64,000 nucleotides of DNA from Rhizobium leguminosarum bv. trifolii WSM2297 (GCF_000271845.1 NZ_JH719395.1:3342253-3406252), one strand, 5' to 3'. Positions 9,377-19,057 are shown, counted from the first letter of the stretch. Notes: generated by a model from the sequence alone, not told the origin. Numbers and translations: made by a program.

Positions 9377-10118
9377 GCAAGATCCGAACCGCGACCGGCG
9401 CCCGATCCTCATCGTCCTGCACCAGGAGCGATCGAGCCCCGGCCGTGTCGGCCAATTGCTGGTCGAAAAGGGTTACCGTCTCGATATCCGCCGCCCGGTT
9501 CTCGGCGAGCCGCTGCCGACGACGCTCGAAGACCATGCCGGCGTCGTCGTCTTCGGCGGGCCGATGAGCGCCAATGACCCCGAGGAATTCGTCAAGAAGG
9601 AGATCGGCTGGATCGACATTCCCTTGCGGGAAAAACGCCCCTATCTCGGGATCTGCCTCGGCGCACAGATGCTGGTGCGTCATCTCGGCGGCAAGGTGCA
9701 GTCGAATGCGGACGGCTCGACGGAGATCGGCTGGTATCCGCTGCACCCGACCGAGAAGGGCCGGCTGCTGATGCATTGGCCGAAGATGGTCTATCATTTC
9801 CACCGCGAAGGCTTCGAACTACCGCACGGTGCCGATCTGCTGGCCGAAGGCGATGCCTACCCGAACCAAGCCTTCCGCTATGACGGCAACGCCTGGGGCC
9901 TGCAGTTCCACGCCGAACTGACCCGGGTGATGATGCACCGCTGGGTCGTGCATGGCGCGCACCGTTTCATTCTGCCGAACGCCCAGCAGGGCCGCGAACA
10001 TCTCGAAGGCCGCATGCTGTTCGACGCGCCGCTGAAAGCCTGGCTGACCGAATTCCTCGATATCGTCTTCGAAGGCAAGCCGGCAAAGGCCGCATCCCCG
10101 ATCACCCTTCCCGCATAG
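9363..10118 (+). CDS. Class I glutamine amidotransferase
   Basis: 251 aa. A GMP synthase-like glutamine amidotransferase domain: nucleophile Cys98 in YLGICLGAQML, with His183 and Glu185 in WGLQFHAELT completing the triad; VVFGGPMSANDPEE is the oxyanion-region strand. No synthetase domain is attached, so the acceptor is unknown; related stand-alone proteins include gamma-glutamyl hydrolases of polyamine catabolism. An ATG six codons upstream is equally in frame. Both overlap the end of the TerB-like gene (14 or 32 bases), and neither has a strong ribosome site, so the start is uncertain. Confidence 0.85.
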   Translation: MIATEQDPNRDRRPILIVLHQERSSPGRVGQLLVEKGYRLDIRRPVLGEPLPTTLEDHAGVVVFGGPMSANDPEEFVKKEIGWIDIPLREKRPYLGICLGAQMLVRHLGGKVQSNADGSTEIGWYPLHPTEKGRLLMHWPKMVYHFHREGFELPHGADLLAEGDAYPNQAFRYDGNAWGLQFHAELTRVMMHRWVVHGAHRFILPNAQQGREHLEGRMLFDAPLKAWLTEFLDIVFEGKPAKAASPITLPA

Positions 10119-10148
10119 AGAGCTGCGCCTCCGGCGGCACGCCCTATC

Positions 10149-11384
10149 TCATGTGCTGGGCGCGTCGAGCGTATCGATCTGCCGCAATTTCGGGAAACTC
10201 GAAGCCCAGATCGCTGCCACCGCCAAAGTCCCGATCCCGCCGATAACAACCGCAGGCACCGCGCCGAAGATCGACGCCATCGTGCCCGCCCTGAATTCGC
10301 CGAGTTCATTCGAAGCGCCGACGAAGACCATGTTGACCGCGTTGACGCGGCCGCGCAGCTGATCCGGCGTCCAGAGCGCAATCAGGCTCTCGCGCACATA
10401 GACCGACACCATGTCGGCCGCCCCCATCAGCGCCAGCGCCGCGATCGAGACCTCGGTGTTGGTCGAGATGCCGAAGACGATGGTTCCCACACCGAACAGA
10501 GCAACACCGATGAACATATAGATGCCGGCGCGGTGTTTGAGCGGATAGGCGGCAAGGAAGATCGCCATGACGATGGCGCCAAGCCCCGGTGCTGCGCGCA
10601 GCAGTCCGAGCCCCCAGGGGCCGAGCGTCAGGATATCGCGGGCGAAGATCGGCATCAGTGCCGTAGCACCGCCGAGCAGCACGGCAAAGAGATCGAGCGA
10701 GATCGCCCCGAGCACGACCCTTTCGGCGCGGATGAAACTGAAGCCGCCGAGGATCATCGCCCAGCTCTTGGTCTCGCCTGTCGTCTTCTGCTCCGGCTTC
10801 GGGATCATGTAGAGGAGAGCCGCACCGAGCACCGAAAAGATCACCGCCACCGTGTAGGCGGTCGTCGCGCTGACGCCGTAGAGCAGACCGCCGATCACCG
10901 GACCGGTGATCGCGGCGAGCTGCCAGGACGACGAATTCCAGGCGATCGCATTGGAGAGATCCTGCTCCGGCACGAGATTGGGGGCGAGAGACTGCACCGC
11001 CGGCGACATGAAGGCGCGTTCGATGCCGAAGATCAAAAGCACCGCGAAAACCGGCAGCGGCGTGAAGGTTCCCATAACAGTCATGACAAGCAGCGCCAGC
11101 GTGCAAAGCGCACTCACCAGCGAGCAGAGCGCCGCGATCGCCCGGCGATTGTACCGGTCGGCCACCGAACCGGTAACGAGCATGAGCAGCAGCGACGGCA
11201 GGAACTGCACAAGTCCGATCAGGCCGAGATAGATCGCCTTGCCCGTCTGGTCGTACATCTGCCAGCCGACGGCGACGCTGACGATCTGCTGCGAGAAGGA
11301 CAGCAGGAAGCGCGCGAAGAAGAACCGCGTGTAGGACGAATGCCGGAACGCGGCAAAACGGTCTCCGGTGGGCGAAAACGACAT
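10149..11384 (-). CDS. MFS transporter (EntS-like, MFS_3 family)
   Basis: 411 aa with about twelve hydrophobic segments. The first loop has the MFS signature region (GSVADRYNRRAIA), and RFFFARFLLSFSQQIVSVAVGWQMYDQTG is typical of the EntS/MFS_3 branch, which exports siderophores and drugs by proton antiport. Substrate unknown. I took the ATG starting MSFSPTGDRFAAF; an ATG 13 codons upstream would add a charged stretch without family similarity. It is convergent with the amidotransferase gene (30 bases between the stops) and divergent from yggT. Confidence 0.88.
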   Translation of the reverse strand: MSFSPTGDRFAAFRHSSYTRFFFARFLLSFSQQIVSVAVGWQMYDQTGKAIYLGLIGLVQFLPSLLLMLVTGSVADRYNRRAIAALCSLVSALCTLALLVMTVMGTFTPLPVFAVLLIFGIERAFMSPAVQSLAPNLVPEQDLSNAIAWNSSSWQLAAITGPVIGGLLYGVSATTAYTVAVIFSVLGAALLYMIPKPEQKTTGETKSWAMILGGFSFIRAERVVLGAISLDLFAVLLGGATALMPIFARDILTLGPWGLGLLRAAPGLGAIVMAIFLAAYPLKHRAGIYMFIGVALFGVGTIVFGISTNTEVSIAALALMGAADMVSVYVRESLIALWTPDQLRGRVNAVNMVFVGASNELGEFRAGTMASIFGAVPAVVIGGIGTLAVAAIWASSFPKLRQIDTLDAPST

Positions 11385-11523
11385 GGATGTTTTCCGAGGA
11401 GACGGGCGCCGGAATAGCTGCAAAGCCGCCCGTTAAACATGATTCACCGCGCGTTCCCACACGGCACTTGCTCGTTTAGTCGCCAATGTCTACATGTCTG
11501 TCAACAACGAATTGGAGAAGACG

Positions 11524-11814
11524 ATGTTTGCGCTGTTTCAAACCATTGATTTGGCTTTGAATATTTACACTTGGATCCTGATTGCCAGTGCCATTTTTTC
11601 CTGGCTCTATGCCTTTAACGTCATCAACTCCAGCAATCAGTTCGTCAATTCGGTCGGCACATTCCTCTATAACGTCACCGAACCGGTGCTGAAGCCGATC
11701 CGCAGCCGGTTACCGAACCTTGGCGGCATCGACATTTCGCCGATCATCCTGCTGCTGATCATTTTCTTCCTGCGCACCTTGCTTTGGACAACGCTGTACC
11801 CGCTGGTCGCTTGA
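11524..11814 (+). CDS. YggT family membrane protein
   Basis: 96 aa. Two hydrophobic stretches (about 8-33 and 69-92) flank the conserved loop [22 protein letters not shown], the hallmark of YggT. The family is linked to osmotic stress and, in other bacteria, cell division and membrane insertion; its role here is not shown. I chose the ATG behind TTGGAGAAG (11511-11519) rather than an ATG 30 bases upstream with no ribosome site. The stop overlaps the start of the DUF167 gene. Confidence 0.92.
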   Translation: MFALFQTIDLALNIYTWILIASAIFSWLYAFNVINSSNQFVNSVGTFLYNVTEPVLKPIRSRLPNLGGIDISPIILLLIIFFLRTLLWTTLYPLVA

Positions 11815-12122
11815 GCCGTCCCTGGAGACTTTTCGACGATCATCTGCGCCTCGCCGTCCGGCTGACGCCGAATGGCGGGCGTGACGCGATCGACGGCGTC
11901 GAGGCGGATGCAGAGGGCGAAACGCATCTGAAGGCGCGCGTCACATCAGTCCCGGAAAAGGGCAAGGCCAACAAGGCCCTCATCCTTCTGGTCGCGCAAT
12001 CGCTGCGCATCCCCAAATCTTCGGTCAGCCTCATCTCCGGCGACACCGCGCGCAAAAAAATCCTCCGGATCGACGGCGACCCGGAGGATTTGGCAAAAAA
12101 GCTCGAAACATTATTGGGCTGA
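11811..12122 (+). CDS. DUF167 (YggU) family protein
   Basis: 103 aa. [17 protein letters not shown] and [23 protein letters not shown] are the family's two signatures; the fold is a small alpha/beta domain of unknown role. The TTG start overlaps the yggT stop as TTGA, which keeps the yggT-yggU pair coupled as in many proteobacteria. Longer starts lie inside yggT. Its 3' end carries a hairpin that works on the opposite strand as terminator of ppa (see the terminator entry). Confidence 0.9.
   Translation: MSRPWRLFDDHLRLAVRLTPNGGRDAIDGVEADAEGETHLKARVTSVPEKGKANKALILLVAQSLRIPKSSVSLISGDTARKKILRIDGDPEDLAKKLETLLG
12054..12090 (-). terminator. Intrinsic terminator of ppa, inside the DUF167 coding end
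   Basis: AATCCTCCGG (12059-12068) pairs perfectly with CCGGAGGATT (12081-12090); on the minus strand the stem is followed by seven T (12060-12054). It lies 37-73 bases beyond the ppa stop, within the last codons of the convergent DUF167 gene. Confidence 0.8.
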
Positions 12123-12126
12123 ATAA

Positions 12127-12663
12127 TCAGCCTTTCGTCTTCTTGGCGCGCTCGACCGCTTCGAGGATAAGCTGGCCGGCTTCCCTGGAATCGCCCCAGC
12201 CGAAGATCTTCACCCACTTGCCGGGCTCCAGATCCTTGTAGTGCTCGAAAAAGTGCTCGATCTGCTTCAGCGTGATCTCGGGAAGATCGGTGTAGTCCTT
12301 CACCTTCTCATAACGCAGCGTCAGCTTCGGCGACGGCACGGCGATGATCTTCTCGTCCTTGCCGGAATTGTCTTCCATCTTCAGGACGCCGATCGGGCGC
12401 ACATTGATGACGCAGCCCGGAACCAGCGGGCGGGTGCTGGCGATCAGAACGTCGATCGGGTCGCCGTCCTCAGACAGCGTGTGCGGCACGAAACCATAAT
12501 TGCCCGGATAGGTCATCGGCGTGTAGAGGAACCGATCGACCACCAGCGTGCCGGCTTCCTTGTCCATTTCATACTTGATGGGATGGCCGCCGACCGGGAC
12601 CTCGACGATAACGTTGACGTCCTCAGGTGGATTATTACCGATGGAAATGGCGTCGATGCGCAT
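12127..12663 (-). CDS. ppa: Inorganic pyrophosphatase (family I)
   Basis: 178 aa. It hydrolyses pyrophosphate to phosphate in the cytosol and pulls biosynthetic reactions forward. The family I signature DGDPIDVL is at residues 66-73 with the metal-binding aspartates 66, 68 and 71; YPGNYGFVP (52-60) and KVKDYTD are also conserved. Length is normal. It is convergent with the DUF167 gene, only 4 bases apart at the stops. Confidence 0.97.
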   Translation of the reverse strand: MRIDAISIGNNPPEDVNVIVEVPVGGHPIKYEMDKEAGTLVVDRFLYTPMTYPGNYGFVPHTLSEDGDPIDVLIASTRPLVPGCVINVRPIGVLKMEDNSGKDEKIIAVPSPKLTLRYEKVKDYTDLPEITLKQIEHFFEHYKDLEPGKWVKIFGWGDSREAGQLILEAVERAKKTKG

Positions 12664-12810
12664 AGGAACTCCCGCGAGGTTGAATTGCTGGCAGCCAGAT
12701 AATCAGTTTCATGTCGCAACGCAACATTTGAGATCACCAATGCGTGATGGCGCCGGCGCAAAGAGCTCGAAACTATCGAATGGGAAACAGGCGATTGCCG
12801 ACCAAGCCGG

Positions 12811-13317
12811 TCAGTTCCAGATGAAGCCGATCTTCTTCAACTGCTTGTGGTCGAAATTTTCCATGCCTTCGCAGAAATCGACACCGCCGTGATGGCGGTA
12901 GAAACGGCCGGCGGTCTCGTTTTCCTCGAGGCACCAGACGACCAGCCCGTTGCAGCCGAGCGACTTCAGCAGACGGCGCGCCTCGCCGAACAGCATCCGG
13001 CCGAGACCGATGCCCTGATACTCCGGCCGAAGATAAAGCTCGTAGATTTCGCCTTCCTGCGGCAAAGCGCGGGCGCGGTTGAGGCCGAGCGTCGCGTAGC
13101 CGGCAACCGTTCCGGCGACATCGAGAACCAACAGTGTCGCCGGTCCGCGCGTCGCCTTGCGCCACCAGTTTTCACCGCGCCGCTCGATCATCTGCGTCAG
13201 CGCCCGATGCGGGATAATTCCTGCATATGTGTGCTGCCAGGCAAGCCTGTGCGTTTCCGATATGGCTCTGGCATCGTGCGGTTCAGCCCGCCGAACATCG
13301 ATCGACAACGTCTTCAT
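12811..13317 (-). CDS. GNAT family N-acetyltransferase
   Basis: 168 aa. An N-terminal VRRAEPHDARAISETHRLAWQHTYAGIIP segment and the acetyl-CoA site RPEYQGIGLGRMLFGEA, followed by GCNGLVVWCLEENETAGRFYRHHG, identify a GNAT acetyltransferase of the kind that acts on small amines or protein N-termini; substrate unknown. The ATG starting MKTLSIDVRRAEPHDA was preferred to one 41 codons upstream, which adds a basic stretch with no family similarity. A CtrA-type box lies about 100 bases upstream. Confidence 0.88.
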   Translation of the reverse strand: MKTLSIDVRRAEPHDARAISETHRLAWQHTYAGIIPHRALTQMIERRGENWWRKATRGPATLLVLDVAGTVAGYATLGLNRARALPQEGEIYELYLRPEYQGIGLGRMLFGEARRLLKSLGCNGLVVWCLEENETAGRFYRHHGGVDFCEGMENFDHKQLKKIGFIWN

Positions 13318-13415
13318 AACGTTTACTCTGGTCCTGCCAGAGGCAATTAACCATATGCGGCCAGCGCATCGTGATCGATTGCCCACAGACTTGATATGTG
13401 GACGACAGATAAATT

Positions 13416-13431
13416 TTAACGCTTTTTTAAC
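13416..13431 (+). promoter_or_regulatory. Possible CtrA box (TTAA-N7-TTAAC)
   Basis: TTAA (13416-13419), seven bases, TTAAC (13427-13431): an exact match to the alphaproteobacterial CtrA consensus. It lies between the acetyltransferase gene start and the typA terminator; a TTAACCAT half site is at 13347-13354. The region is AT-rich, which raises the chance of a random match. Confidence 0.35.
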
Positions 13432-13463
13432 GATTGTCACCAGTCGGATTCAGCGCCGCGCAC

Positions 13464-13494
13464 AATAAAAAACCCCGGCTTGAAGGCCGGGGTT
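13464..13494 (-). terminator. Intrinsic terminator of typA
   Basis: AACCCCGGC and GCCGGGGTT form a strong stem around TTGAAG (13471-13494); on the minus strand it is followed by TTTTTTATT. It begins 22 bases after the typA stop. Confidence 0.88.
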
Positions 13495-13516
13495 TGTAAA
13501 GGCTATCTCTAAGCTC

Positions 13517-15337
13517 TCAGAGAGCCGCTTTGGACTTTTCGAAACGCTTGCGATCGTTTGCGTCGAGATACATCTTGCGCAGACGGATATTCTTCGGCGT
13601 CACTTCCATGAGTTCGTCTTCCTGGATCCAGGAAAGGGCGCGATCAAGCGTCATGCGGATCGGCGGCGTCAGCTTGACGGCTTCGTCCTTGCCGGCGGCG
13701 CGGATGTTGGTGAGCTGCTTGCCCTTCAGGACATTCACTTCAAGGTCGTTGTCGCGCGTATGGATGCCGATGATCATGCCGGCATAGACCTTTTCGCCCG
13801 GCTCGATGATCATCGGGCCGCGATCTTCCAGATTGAACATCGCATAGGCGACGGCTTCGCCGGCAGCATTGGCGAGCAGCACGCCGTTGACGCGGCCACC
13901 GATCGCACCCTTGTAGGGCTGGTAGTCGTGGAACAGGCGGTTCATGATCGCCGTGCCGCGCGTATCCGTCAGCAGCTCCGACTGGTAGCCGATCAGGCCA
14001 CGGGTCGGTGCGTAGAAACGCAGACGAAGACGGTTGCCGCCCGACGGACGCAGCTCGACCATTTCGGCCTTGCGCTCGGACATCTTCTGCACGACGACAC
14101 CGGAATGTTCTTCGTCGACGTCGACGACGACCTCTTCGATCGGCTCCAGAAGCTGGCCGCTTTCATCCTTGTGCATCACGACGCGCGGACGCGACACGGC
14201 AAGCTCGAAGCCTTCGCGACGCATGGTTTCAATGAGAACGGCGAGCTGAAGTTCGCCGCGGCCGGACACGTAGAACGAATCCTTGCCTTCGGCTTCTTCG
14301 ATCTTCAGGGCGACGTTGCCTTCCGCTTCCTTGAAGAGACGGTCGCGGATGACGCGTGAGGTCACCTTGTCGCCTTCGGTGCCAGCCAGCGGGCTGTCGT
14401 TGACGATGAAGGACATGGTGACCGTCGGCGGGTCGATCGGCTGCGCCTTCATGGCTTCCGAGACGGCCGGATCGCAGAAGGTGTCGGCGACGGTACCCTT
14501 GGAGAGGCCGGCGATCGCGACGATGTCGCCCGCATGTGCTTCGTCGATCGCCGTGCGCTCGATGCCGCGGAAGGCGAGGATCTTGGAGATTCGACCGGTT
14601 TCGATCAGCTTGCCGTCCTGGCCGAGAACCTTGACGGCCTGGTTCGGCTTGATCGAACCCGATGCGATGCGGCCGGTGATGATACGGCCGAGGAAGGGGT
14701 TGGCTTCGAGGATCGTGCCGATCATCCGGAACGGGCCTTCTTCGACGGTCGGCTCCGGAACATGCTTGAGCACCAGGTCGAGAAGCGGTGCGAGACCCTC
14801 ATCCTTCGGCCCTTCCGGATTGACGTTCATCCAGCCGTCGCGGCCCGAACCGTAGAGGATCGGGAAGTCGAGCTGCTCGTCGGTGGCGTCGAGATTGGCG
14901 AAAAGGTCGAAGACTTCGTTGATGACTTCTTCGTGGCGACCGTCCGGACGGTCGATCTTGTTGATCGCGACGATCGGGCGAAGGCCGACCTTCAGAGCCT
15001 TGGAGACGACGAACTTGGTCTGCGGCATCGGGCCTTCGGAGGAATCGACGAGAACGATCGCACCATCCACCATCGAGAGAATGCGCTCGACTTCACCGCC
15101 GAAGTCGGCGTGGCCGGGGGTATCGACGATGTTGATACGGACACCCTTCCACTCGACCGAGGTCGCCTTGGCGAGAATGGTGATGCCGCGTTCTTTTTCG
15201 AGATCGTTCGAGTCCATCACGCGTTCAGCGACACGCTGATTTTCGCGGAACGAGCCGGACTGCTTGAGAAGCTCATCCACCAGGGTCGTCTTGCCATGGT
15301 CAACGTGCGCGATGATCGCGATATTGCGAAGTGCCAT
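13517..15337 (-). CDS. typA: Translational GTPase TypA/BipA
   Basis: 606 aa, full length. A ribosome-associated translation-factor GTPase related to EF-G and LepA, needed for stress and low-temperature growth and late 50S assembly. G1 is AHVDHGKTT (10-18), G3 [10 protein letters not shown] and G4 NKID; domains II-V follow, with the TypA-specific C-terminal region ending in FEKSKAAL. The ATG starting [16 protein letters not shown] is the family start; a longer in-frame reading has no similarity. A strong terminator follows. Confidence 0.97.
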   Translation of the reverse strand: MALRNIAIIAHVDHGKTTLVDELLKQSGSFRENQRVAERVMDSNDLEKERGITILAKATSVEWKGVRINIVDTPGHADFGGEVERILSMVDGAIVLVDSSEGPMPQTKFVVSKALKVGLRPIVAINKIDRPDGRHEEVINEVFDLFANLDATDEQLDFPILYGSGRDGWMNVNPEGPKDEGLAPLLDLVLKHVPEPTVEEGPFRMIGTILEANPFLGRIITGRIASGSIKPNQAVKVLGQDGKLIETGRISKILAFRGIERTAIDEAHAGDIVAIAGLSKGTVADTFCDPAVSEAMKAQPIDPPTVTMSFIVNDSPLAGTEGDKVTSRVIRDRLFKEAEGNVALKIEEAEGKDSFYVSGRGELQLAVLIETMRREGFELAVSRPRVVMHKDESGQLLEPIEEVVVDVDEEHSGVVVQKMSERKAEMVELRPSGGNRLRLRFYAPTRGLIGYQSELLTDTRGTAIMNRLFHDYQPYKGAIGGRVNGVLLANAAGEAVAYAMFNLEDRGPMIIEPGEKVYAGMIIGIHTRDNDLEVNVLKGKQLTNIRAAGKDEAVKLTPPIRMTLDRALSWIQEDELMEVTPKNIRLRKMYLDANDRKRFEKSKAAL

Positions 15338-15494
15338 ATGTGAAATCTCTGAGGCTGCGGCGCACGCTCTTGAGGACGCGCCTATTGGTTTGGGGCGTCC
15401 ATACAGTTTTTTTTGCGTTTGCGAAAGAGGGGAACGCGCAAAAGCTGCGGCATGGCTGCCGCCATGCCGCATCGAAGCGTGTCATCAAATTGTC

Positions 15495-17582
15495 TTAGGC
15501 GTCGCTGCCTGTCAATTCCTCGAAGTTCGAAAGTCCCTTTTTCAGAAGCATCGCATCCGGGCTCGGCAGCTTGCCACGGAAGGCCTTGTAGGCGTCCTCC
15601 GGATCGATCGAGCCACCGACGGAATAGATGTTTTCCTTGAGCTTGCGCGCCATCTCGCCGTTAAACGCGTCTCCCGTCTCTTCGAAAGCGGCAAAGGCGT
15701 CGGCATCGAGCACCTCCGACCACATATAGGAGTAATAGCCGGCCGAATAACCGCCGGAAAAGATGTGCTGGAAGTGCGGCGTCGCATGCCGCATGACGAT
15801 CGATTTCGGCATGCCGATCTCGTTGAGAACTGCCGCCTGCACCGCCATCGGATCCTCGACGGCCTCGCGTGTGTGAAAGGCCATGTCGACCAGCGCCGAC
15901 GAGGTGAACTCGACGGTGTTGAAGCCGGCATTGAAGGTACGCGCAGCCAGCACCTTGTCGAGCAGCGCCTGCGGCATCGGCTCGCCGGTTTCGACATGCA
16001 CGGCATAGCGCTTCAGAATAGCGGGCACCGTCAGCCAGTGCTCGTAGAGCTGTGAGGGAAGCTCGACGAAATCGCGCGAAACGCCGGTGCCGGAGACCGA
16101 GGGGTAGGTGACATTCGAAAGCATGCCGTGCAGCGCGTGGCCGAATTCGTGGAACAGCGTGCGCGCATCGTCGAGCGACAGCAGCGCCGGCTTGCCCTCG
16201 GCTGGTTTGGCGAAGTTGCAGACATTGTAGATGATCGGCAGCTCGCCATGGCGGCCGTTCTTCAGCTCCAGCTTGTGCTGCGATTGCAACGAACTCATCC
16301 AGGCGCCGGATCGTTTCGAGCCGCGGGCGAAATAATCGCCGAGGAAGAGCGCGACCAGCCGGTCTTCGCCATCCCGGATTTCAAAAACCCTGACATCCGG
16401 ATGATAGGCGGCCACATCCTTCTTCTCGACCGCGCGGATACCGAACAGCCGGCCGGCCACGTCGAAGCAGGCTTCGATGATTTTCTCGAGCTGCAGATAG
16501 GGCTTGAGTTCGGCCTCGGAGAAATCGAATTTCCGCGCCCGGATCTTTTCGGCGTAGTGGCGCCAGTCCCAGGGCATCACCTCGTGGTTACGCCCCTCCT
16601 CGGCGATCAGCGCCGCGATATCGGCCTCCTCCTCGCCGGCGCGCTTCACCGCCCGGGCCCAGACCGCCTTGAGTAGGTCGTTCACCGCCTCCGCCGTCTT
16701 TGCCATTGTGTTGTCGAGCTTCAGCTCGGCGAAATTGCCGTAACCGAGCAGCATCGCCACCTGATGGCGCAAGGCCAGGGTCTGCCGGATGACGGCGCGA
16801 TTGTCCGTCTCGCCGTCATTTTCGCCGCGCGCCACCCACGCCTTGAAAGCCTGCTCGCGCAGGTCGCGGCGCTCCGAAAAGGTCAGGAACGGCTCGATGA
16901 TCGAGCGGGACAGCGTCACCGCATATTTGCCCTCTTCGCCGCGTTCGCGTGCAGCTGCCGCCATTGCGTCGCGCAGGAATTCCGGCAACCCGTCGAGCTC
17001 GGCTCCATCCGAAAGCACCAGTGCCCAGGCTTTCTCGTCGGCGAGCACGTTCTGGCCGAATTGCGTGCTGAGGCCGGCAAGCTTTTCATTGATCGCCGCA
17101 AGTTTTTCCTGCTCGGCCTTCTCGAGCTTGGCGCCCGACTTGACGAAGCCTTTCCAGTGGCGCTCGAGCACGCGTGTCTGTTCGAGCGTCAGGCCGAGGC
17201 TCTCGCGTTTCTCCCAGAGCGTGTCGATGCGGGCGAAAAGTGCGGCATTCATGCCGATCTTCGAATAGTGGCGCGACATCTTCGGCGAGATCTCCCGCTC
17301 CAACGCCTGGATCACATCATTGGTATGGGCGCCCGCCTTGTTCCAGAACAGCGCCGAAACGCGCGATAGTGCATCGCCGGCGATCTCCAGCGCCGTGACC
17401 GTATTGTCGAATGTCGGCGCCTCGCCATTTCCGGCGATCTCGTCGATCTCCCGTTCATGGGCGGCAAGCGCCGCTTCGAAGGCGGCGGCGAAATCACCGT
17501 CATCAATGGCATCGAAACGCGGCAGGCCGTGAAGGCCGTCCCAAGTCACCAGCGCCGGATTGAAATCATGGGGAGAAGGCAT
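15495..17582 (-). CDS. M3 family metallopeptidase (Dcp / oligopeptidase A type)
   Basis: 695 aa. A thimet-type zinc peptidase; HEFGH at 478-482 gives two zinc ligands and the catalytic glutamate, and the downstream SRDFVELPSQLYEHW contributes the third-ligand Glu. Such enzymes clear short peptides in the cytosol (OpdA) or periplasm (Dcp); there is no signal peptide, so cytosolic action is likely. The ATG is preceded by AAAAAGGA at a good distance, which decides it over ATGs 7 and 37 codons upstream. Dcp and PrlC differ mainly in specificity, which cannot be read here. Confidence 0.9.
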   Translation of the reverse strand: MPSPHDFNPALVTWDGLHGLPRFDAIDDGDFAAAFEAALAAHEREIDEIAGNGEAPTFDNTVTALEIAGDALSRVSALFWNKAGAHTNDVIQALEREISPKMSRHYSKIGMNAALFARIDTLWEKRESLGLTLEQTRVLERHWKGFVKSGAKLEKAEQEKLAAINEKLAGLSTQFGQNVLADEKAWALVLSDGAELDGLPEFLRDAMAAAARERGEEGKYAVTLSRSIIEPFLTFSERRDLREQAFKAWVARGENDGETDNRAVIRQTLALRHQVAMLLGYGNFAELKLDNTMAKTAEAVNDLLKAVWARAVKRAGEEEADIAALIAEEGRNHEVMPWDWRHYAEKIRARKFDFSEAELKPYLQLEKIIEACFDVAGRLFGIRAVEKKDVAAYHPDVRVFEIRDGEDRLVALFLGDYFARGSKRSGAWMSSLQSQHKLELKNGRHGELPIIYNVCNFAKPAEGKPALLSLDDARTLFHEFGHALHGMLSNVTYPSVSGTGVSRDFVELPSQLYEHWLTVPAILKRYAVHVETGEPMPQALLDKVLAARTFNAGFNTVEFTSSALVDMAFHTREAVEDPMAVQAAVLNEIGMPKSIVMRHATPHFQHIFSGGYSAGYYSYMWSEVLDADAFAAFEETGDAFNGEMARKLKENIYSVGGSIDPEDAYKAFRGKLPSPDAMLLKKGLSNFEELTGSDA

Positions 17583-17710
17583 CGGAGAGTTCCTTTTTGG
17601 CATGCACGGGGTTCGTTGATATAGGAGAGCCGTCGCAGAATTGGAATGTTGCCGGGAAGACCTTTTGCCTCGCCTGCTAAATCTGGTGGACAAAAATTGG
17701 TACGTGAAAA

Positions 17711-17757
17711 TTAACTAATCGTTAACGATTGACGCGAATCACGGCCGAGCGCTAGTT
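17711..17757 (+). promoter_or_regulatory. CtrA-type box and promoter of the orphan gene
   Basis: TTAA (17711-17714), N7, TTAAC (17722-17726) exactly matches the CtrA consensus. A -35-like TTGACG (17729-17734) follows at once, with CTAGTT or TAGTTT 17-18 bases on. The box sits directly upstream of the -35, the position of an activator, 65 bases before the orphan ATG at 17792. The M3 peptidase gene diverges on the other side. Confidence 0.5.
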
Positions 17758-17791
17758 TCCCCATGTTTCTTCTTCTACGGGGACATGCGCC

Positions 17792-18223
17792 ATGGAAATT
17801 TTTTCTGTGCGGTCTTCTCAGAGTTTGCTATTTAAAAACAATCCTAATAACGCAAAAAGTTCGAAGACCTCTGATATTGAAATCGAGACCAGAGCTCCCG
17901 CCCCGGCCTCGTTCCAGATCGACGACAATCTCGACGAAGGGCCGGATTTCACCGCGGTCAGCCCTGGCGAATTGCGCAATTACGCGCGTCAGAGTTTCGA
18001 CAGCGGCCTGATCGATCAGAGCACCTATGCGGCGATCTCCGAGCCGCTGCCGATGCATGCGATCGATCCGCTCGGCAACGTCATCGATCTCTCCGCCGTC
18101 ACCGACGGCACTAGCTTCAATTTTCTCGATTATTACAAATGCCAACTCCAGGTCGCCATGTCGATCGGCAGTCCGGATGAAGTTCAAACGCTGAAATCGG
18201 TCGTCAATTTCCTGGATAGCTGA
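17792..18223 (+). CDS. Uncharacterised 143-aa protein
   Basis: No family recognised. The protein starts MEIFSVRSSQSLLFKNN, has no signal peptide or membrane helix, and is acidic, with a low-complexity N-terminal third (1-45). The C-terminal part (DYYKCQLQVAMSIGSPDEVQTLKSVVNFLDS) looks helical, and has a single cysteine. A TTG-rich CtrA-type promoter lies upstream, so cell-cycle control is possible. The ATG is the first with family-like spacing from the promoter. Codon use is like the neighbours. Confidence 0.7.
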   Translation: MEIFSVRSSQSLLFKNNPNNAKSSKTSDIEIETRAPAPASFQIDDNLDEGPDFTAVSPGELRNYARQSFDSGLIDQSTYAAISEPLPMHAIDPLGNVIDLSAVTDGTSFNFLDYYKCQLQVAMSIGSPDEVQTLKSVVNFLDS

Positions 18224-18228
18224 GTAAA

Positions 18229-18870
18229 TCAGGCCCTGCGCCAACCGAGAAGGCCGGGCGTTGCATGCCAGAGTGCCTGGGCGGCAAACCCCATGAAGAG
18301 CACGCCGGAGCAGCGCACGATCAACCGCTCATGCGCGCGATAGAAACGCCGCACCGCGCCGGCGCCGATGACGCCGATCAGGATGATGTCGGCGGTCACG
18401 AAGCCGACGAAGGACACGCCGAGAAGCAGCGGCAACGCCTCGAAATCAAGCGCCCCGGCCGAGCCCGCAACCAGCGCGGTGAAGGTGGCAAGCGCCACCG
18501 GATAGCCCTTGGGATTGGTGACGCCGAAGATCAGTCCACGACGAAACGGCCGCTCGACCATCACGAGCGCCCGCCCCTCGGCTTTCGGCTTGGCATTGAC
18601 GGCGCTCCAGCCGATCCAGGCGAGATAGAAACCGCAGGCAAGGCCGAGCAGATCGAAGACGAAGGTTCCGATCGTCTTTGCGCCGACGATCGCGATCAGC
18701 GCCAGCGACGACCAGATGATATCCCCGACCAGATGCCCCATCATGAAGAAGGCGCCGGCCTTGCGGCCCTGCCCGGCACCGATGCCGAGCAGTTGCAGAA
18801 AGGCGGGTCCCGGAATGAGCACGTAGAACAGCGCCGCCAGGAAGGCGCCGAAGACCAGGGACTGCGTCAT
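18229..18870 (-). CDS. LysE family translocator
   Basis: 213 aa with about six hydrophobic segments. FLAALFYVLIPGPAFLQLLGIGAGQGRKAG at the N-terminus has the PGP motif that marks LysE/RhtB amino-acid exporters, and GLIFGVTNPKGYPVALATF is the second conserved loop. It probably exports an amino acid or derivative. The ATG is chosen from its ribosome site (CCGGAGCTCTCC); a longer frame has no similarity. It is adjacent to, and divergent in function from, the LysR gene, but both are on the minus strand (188 bases apart). Confidence 0.88.
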   Translation of the reverse strand: MTQSLVFGAFLAALFYVLIPGPAFLQLLGIGAGQGRKAGAFFMMGHLVGDIIWSSLALIAIVGAKTIGTFVFDLLGLACGFYLAWIGWSAVNAKPKAEGRALVMVERPFRRGLIFGVTNPKGYPVALATFTALVAGSAGALDFEALPLLLGVSFVGFVTADIILIGVIGAGAVRRFYRAHERLIVRCSGVLFMGFAAQALWHATPGLLGWRRA

Positions 18871-19057
18871 GGAGAGCTCCGGAGGATGATCACGGCAGAG
18901 TAAGCCATCCCGGGCATCCGTCAAGGGCGGTTGAATAGCCATGAAAGGCGCGATGAGGTGGCAAACGCCACTGGCTGCAGCTGCCGGCTCAAAGCGGACG
19001 CCGCCGCAGCGGCCGCCCGTAGCGATCCATGCCAACGCTCCGATGAACCGCGAGTCG

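Noticed and set aside
12664..12810. tRNA or other small RNA in short intergenic gaps
   Set aside because: No T-loop GGTTCGA or CCA-ended cloverleaf was seen in this or other gaps; I found no tRNA or rRNA in the window.
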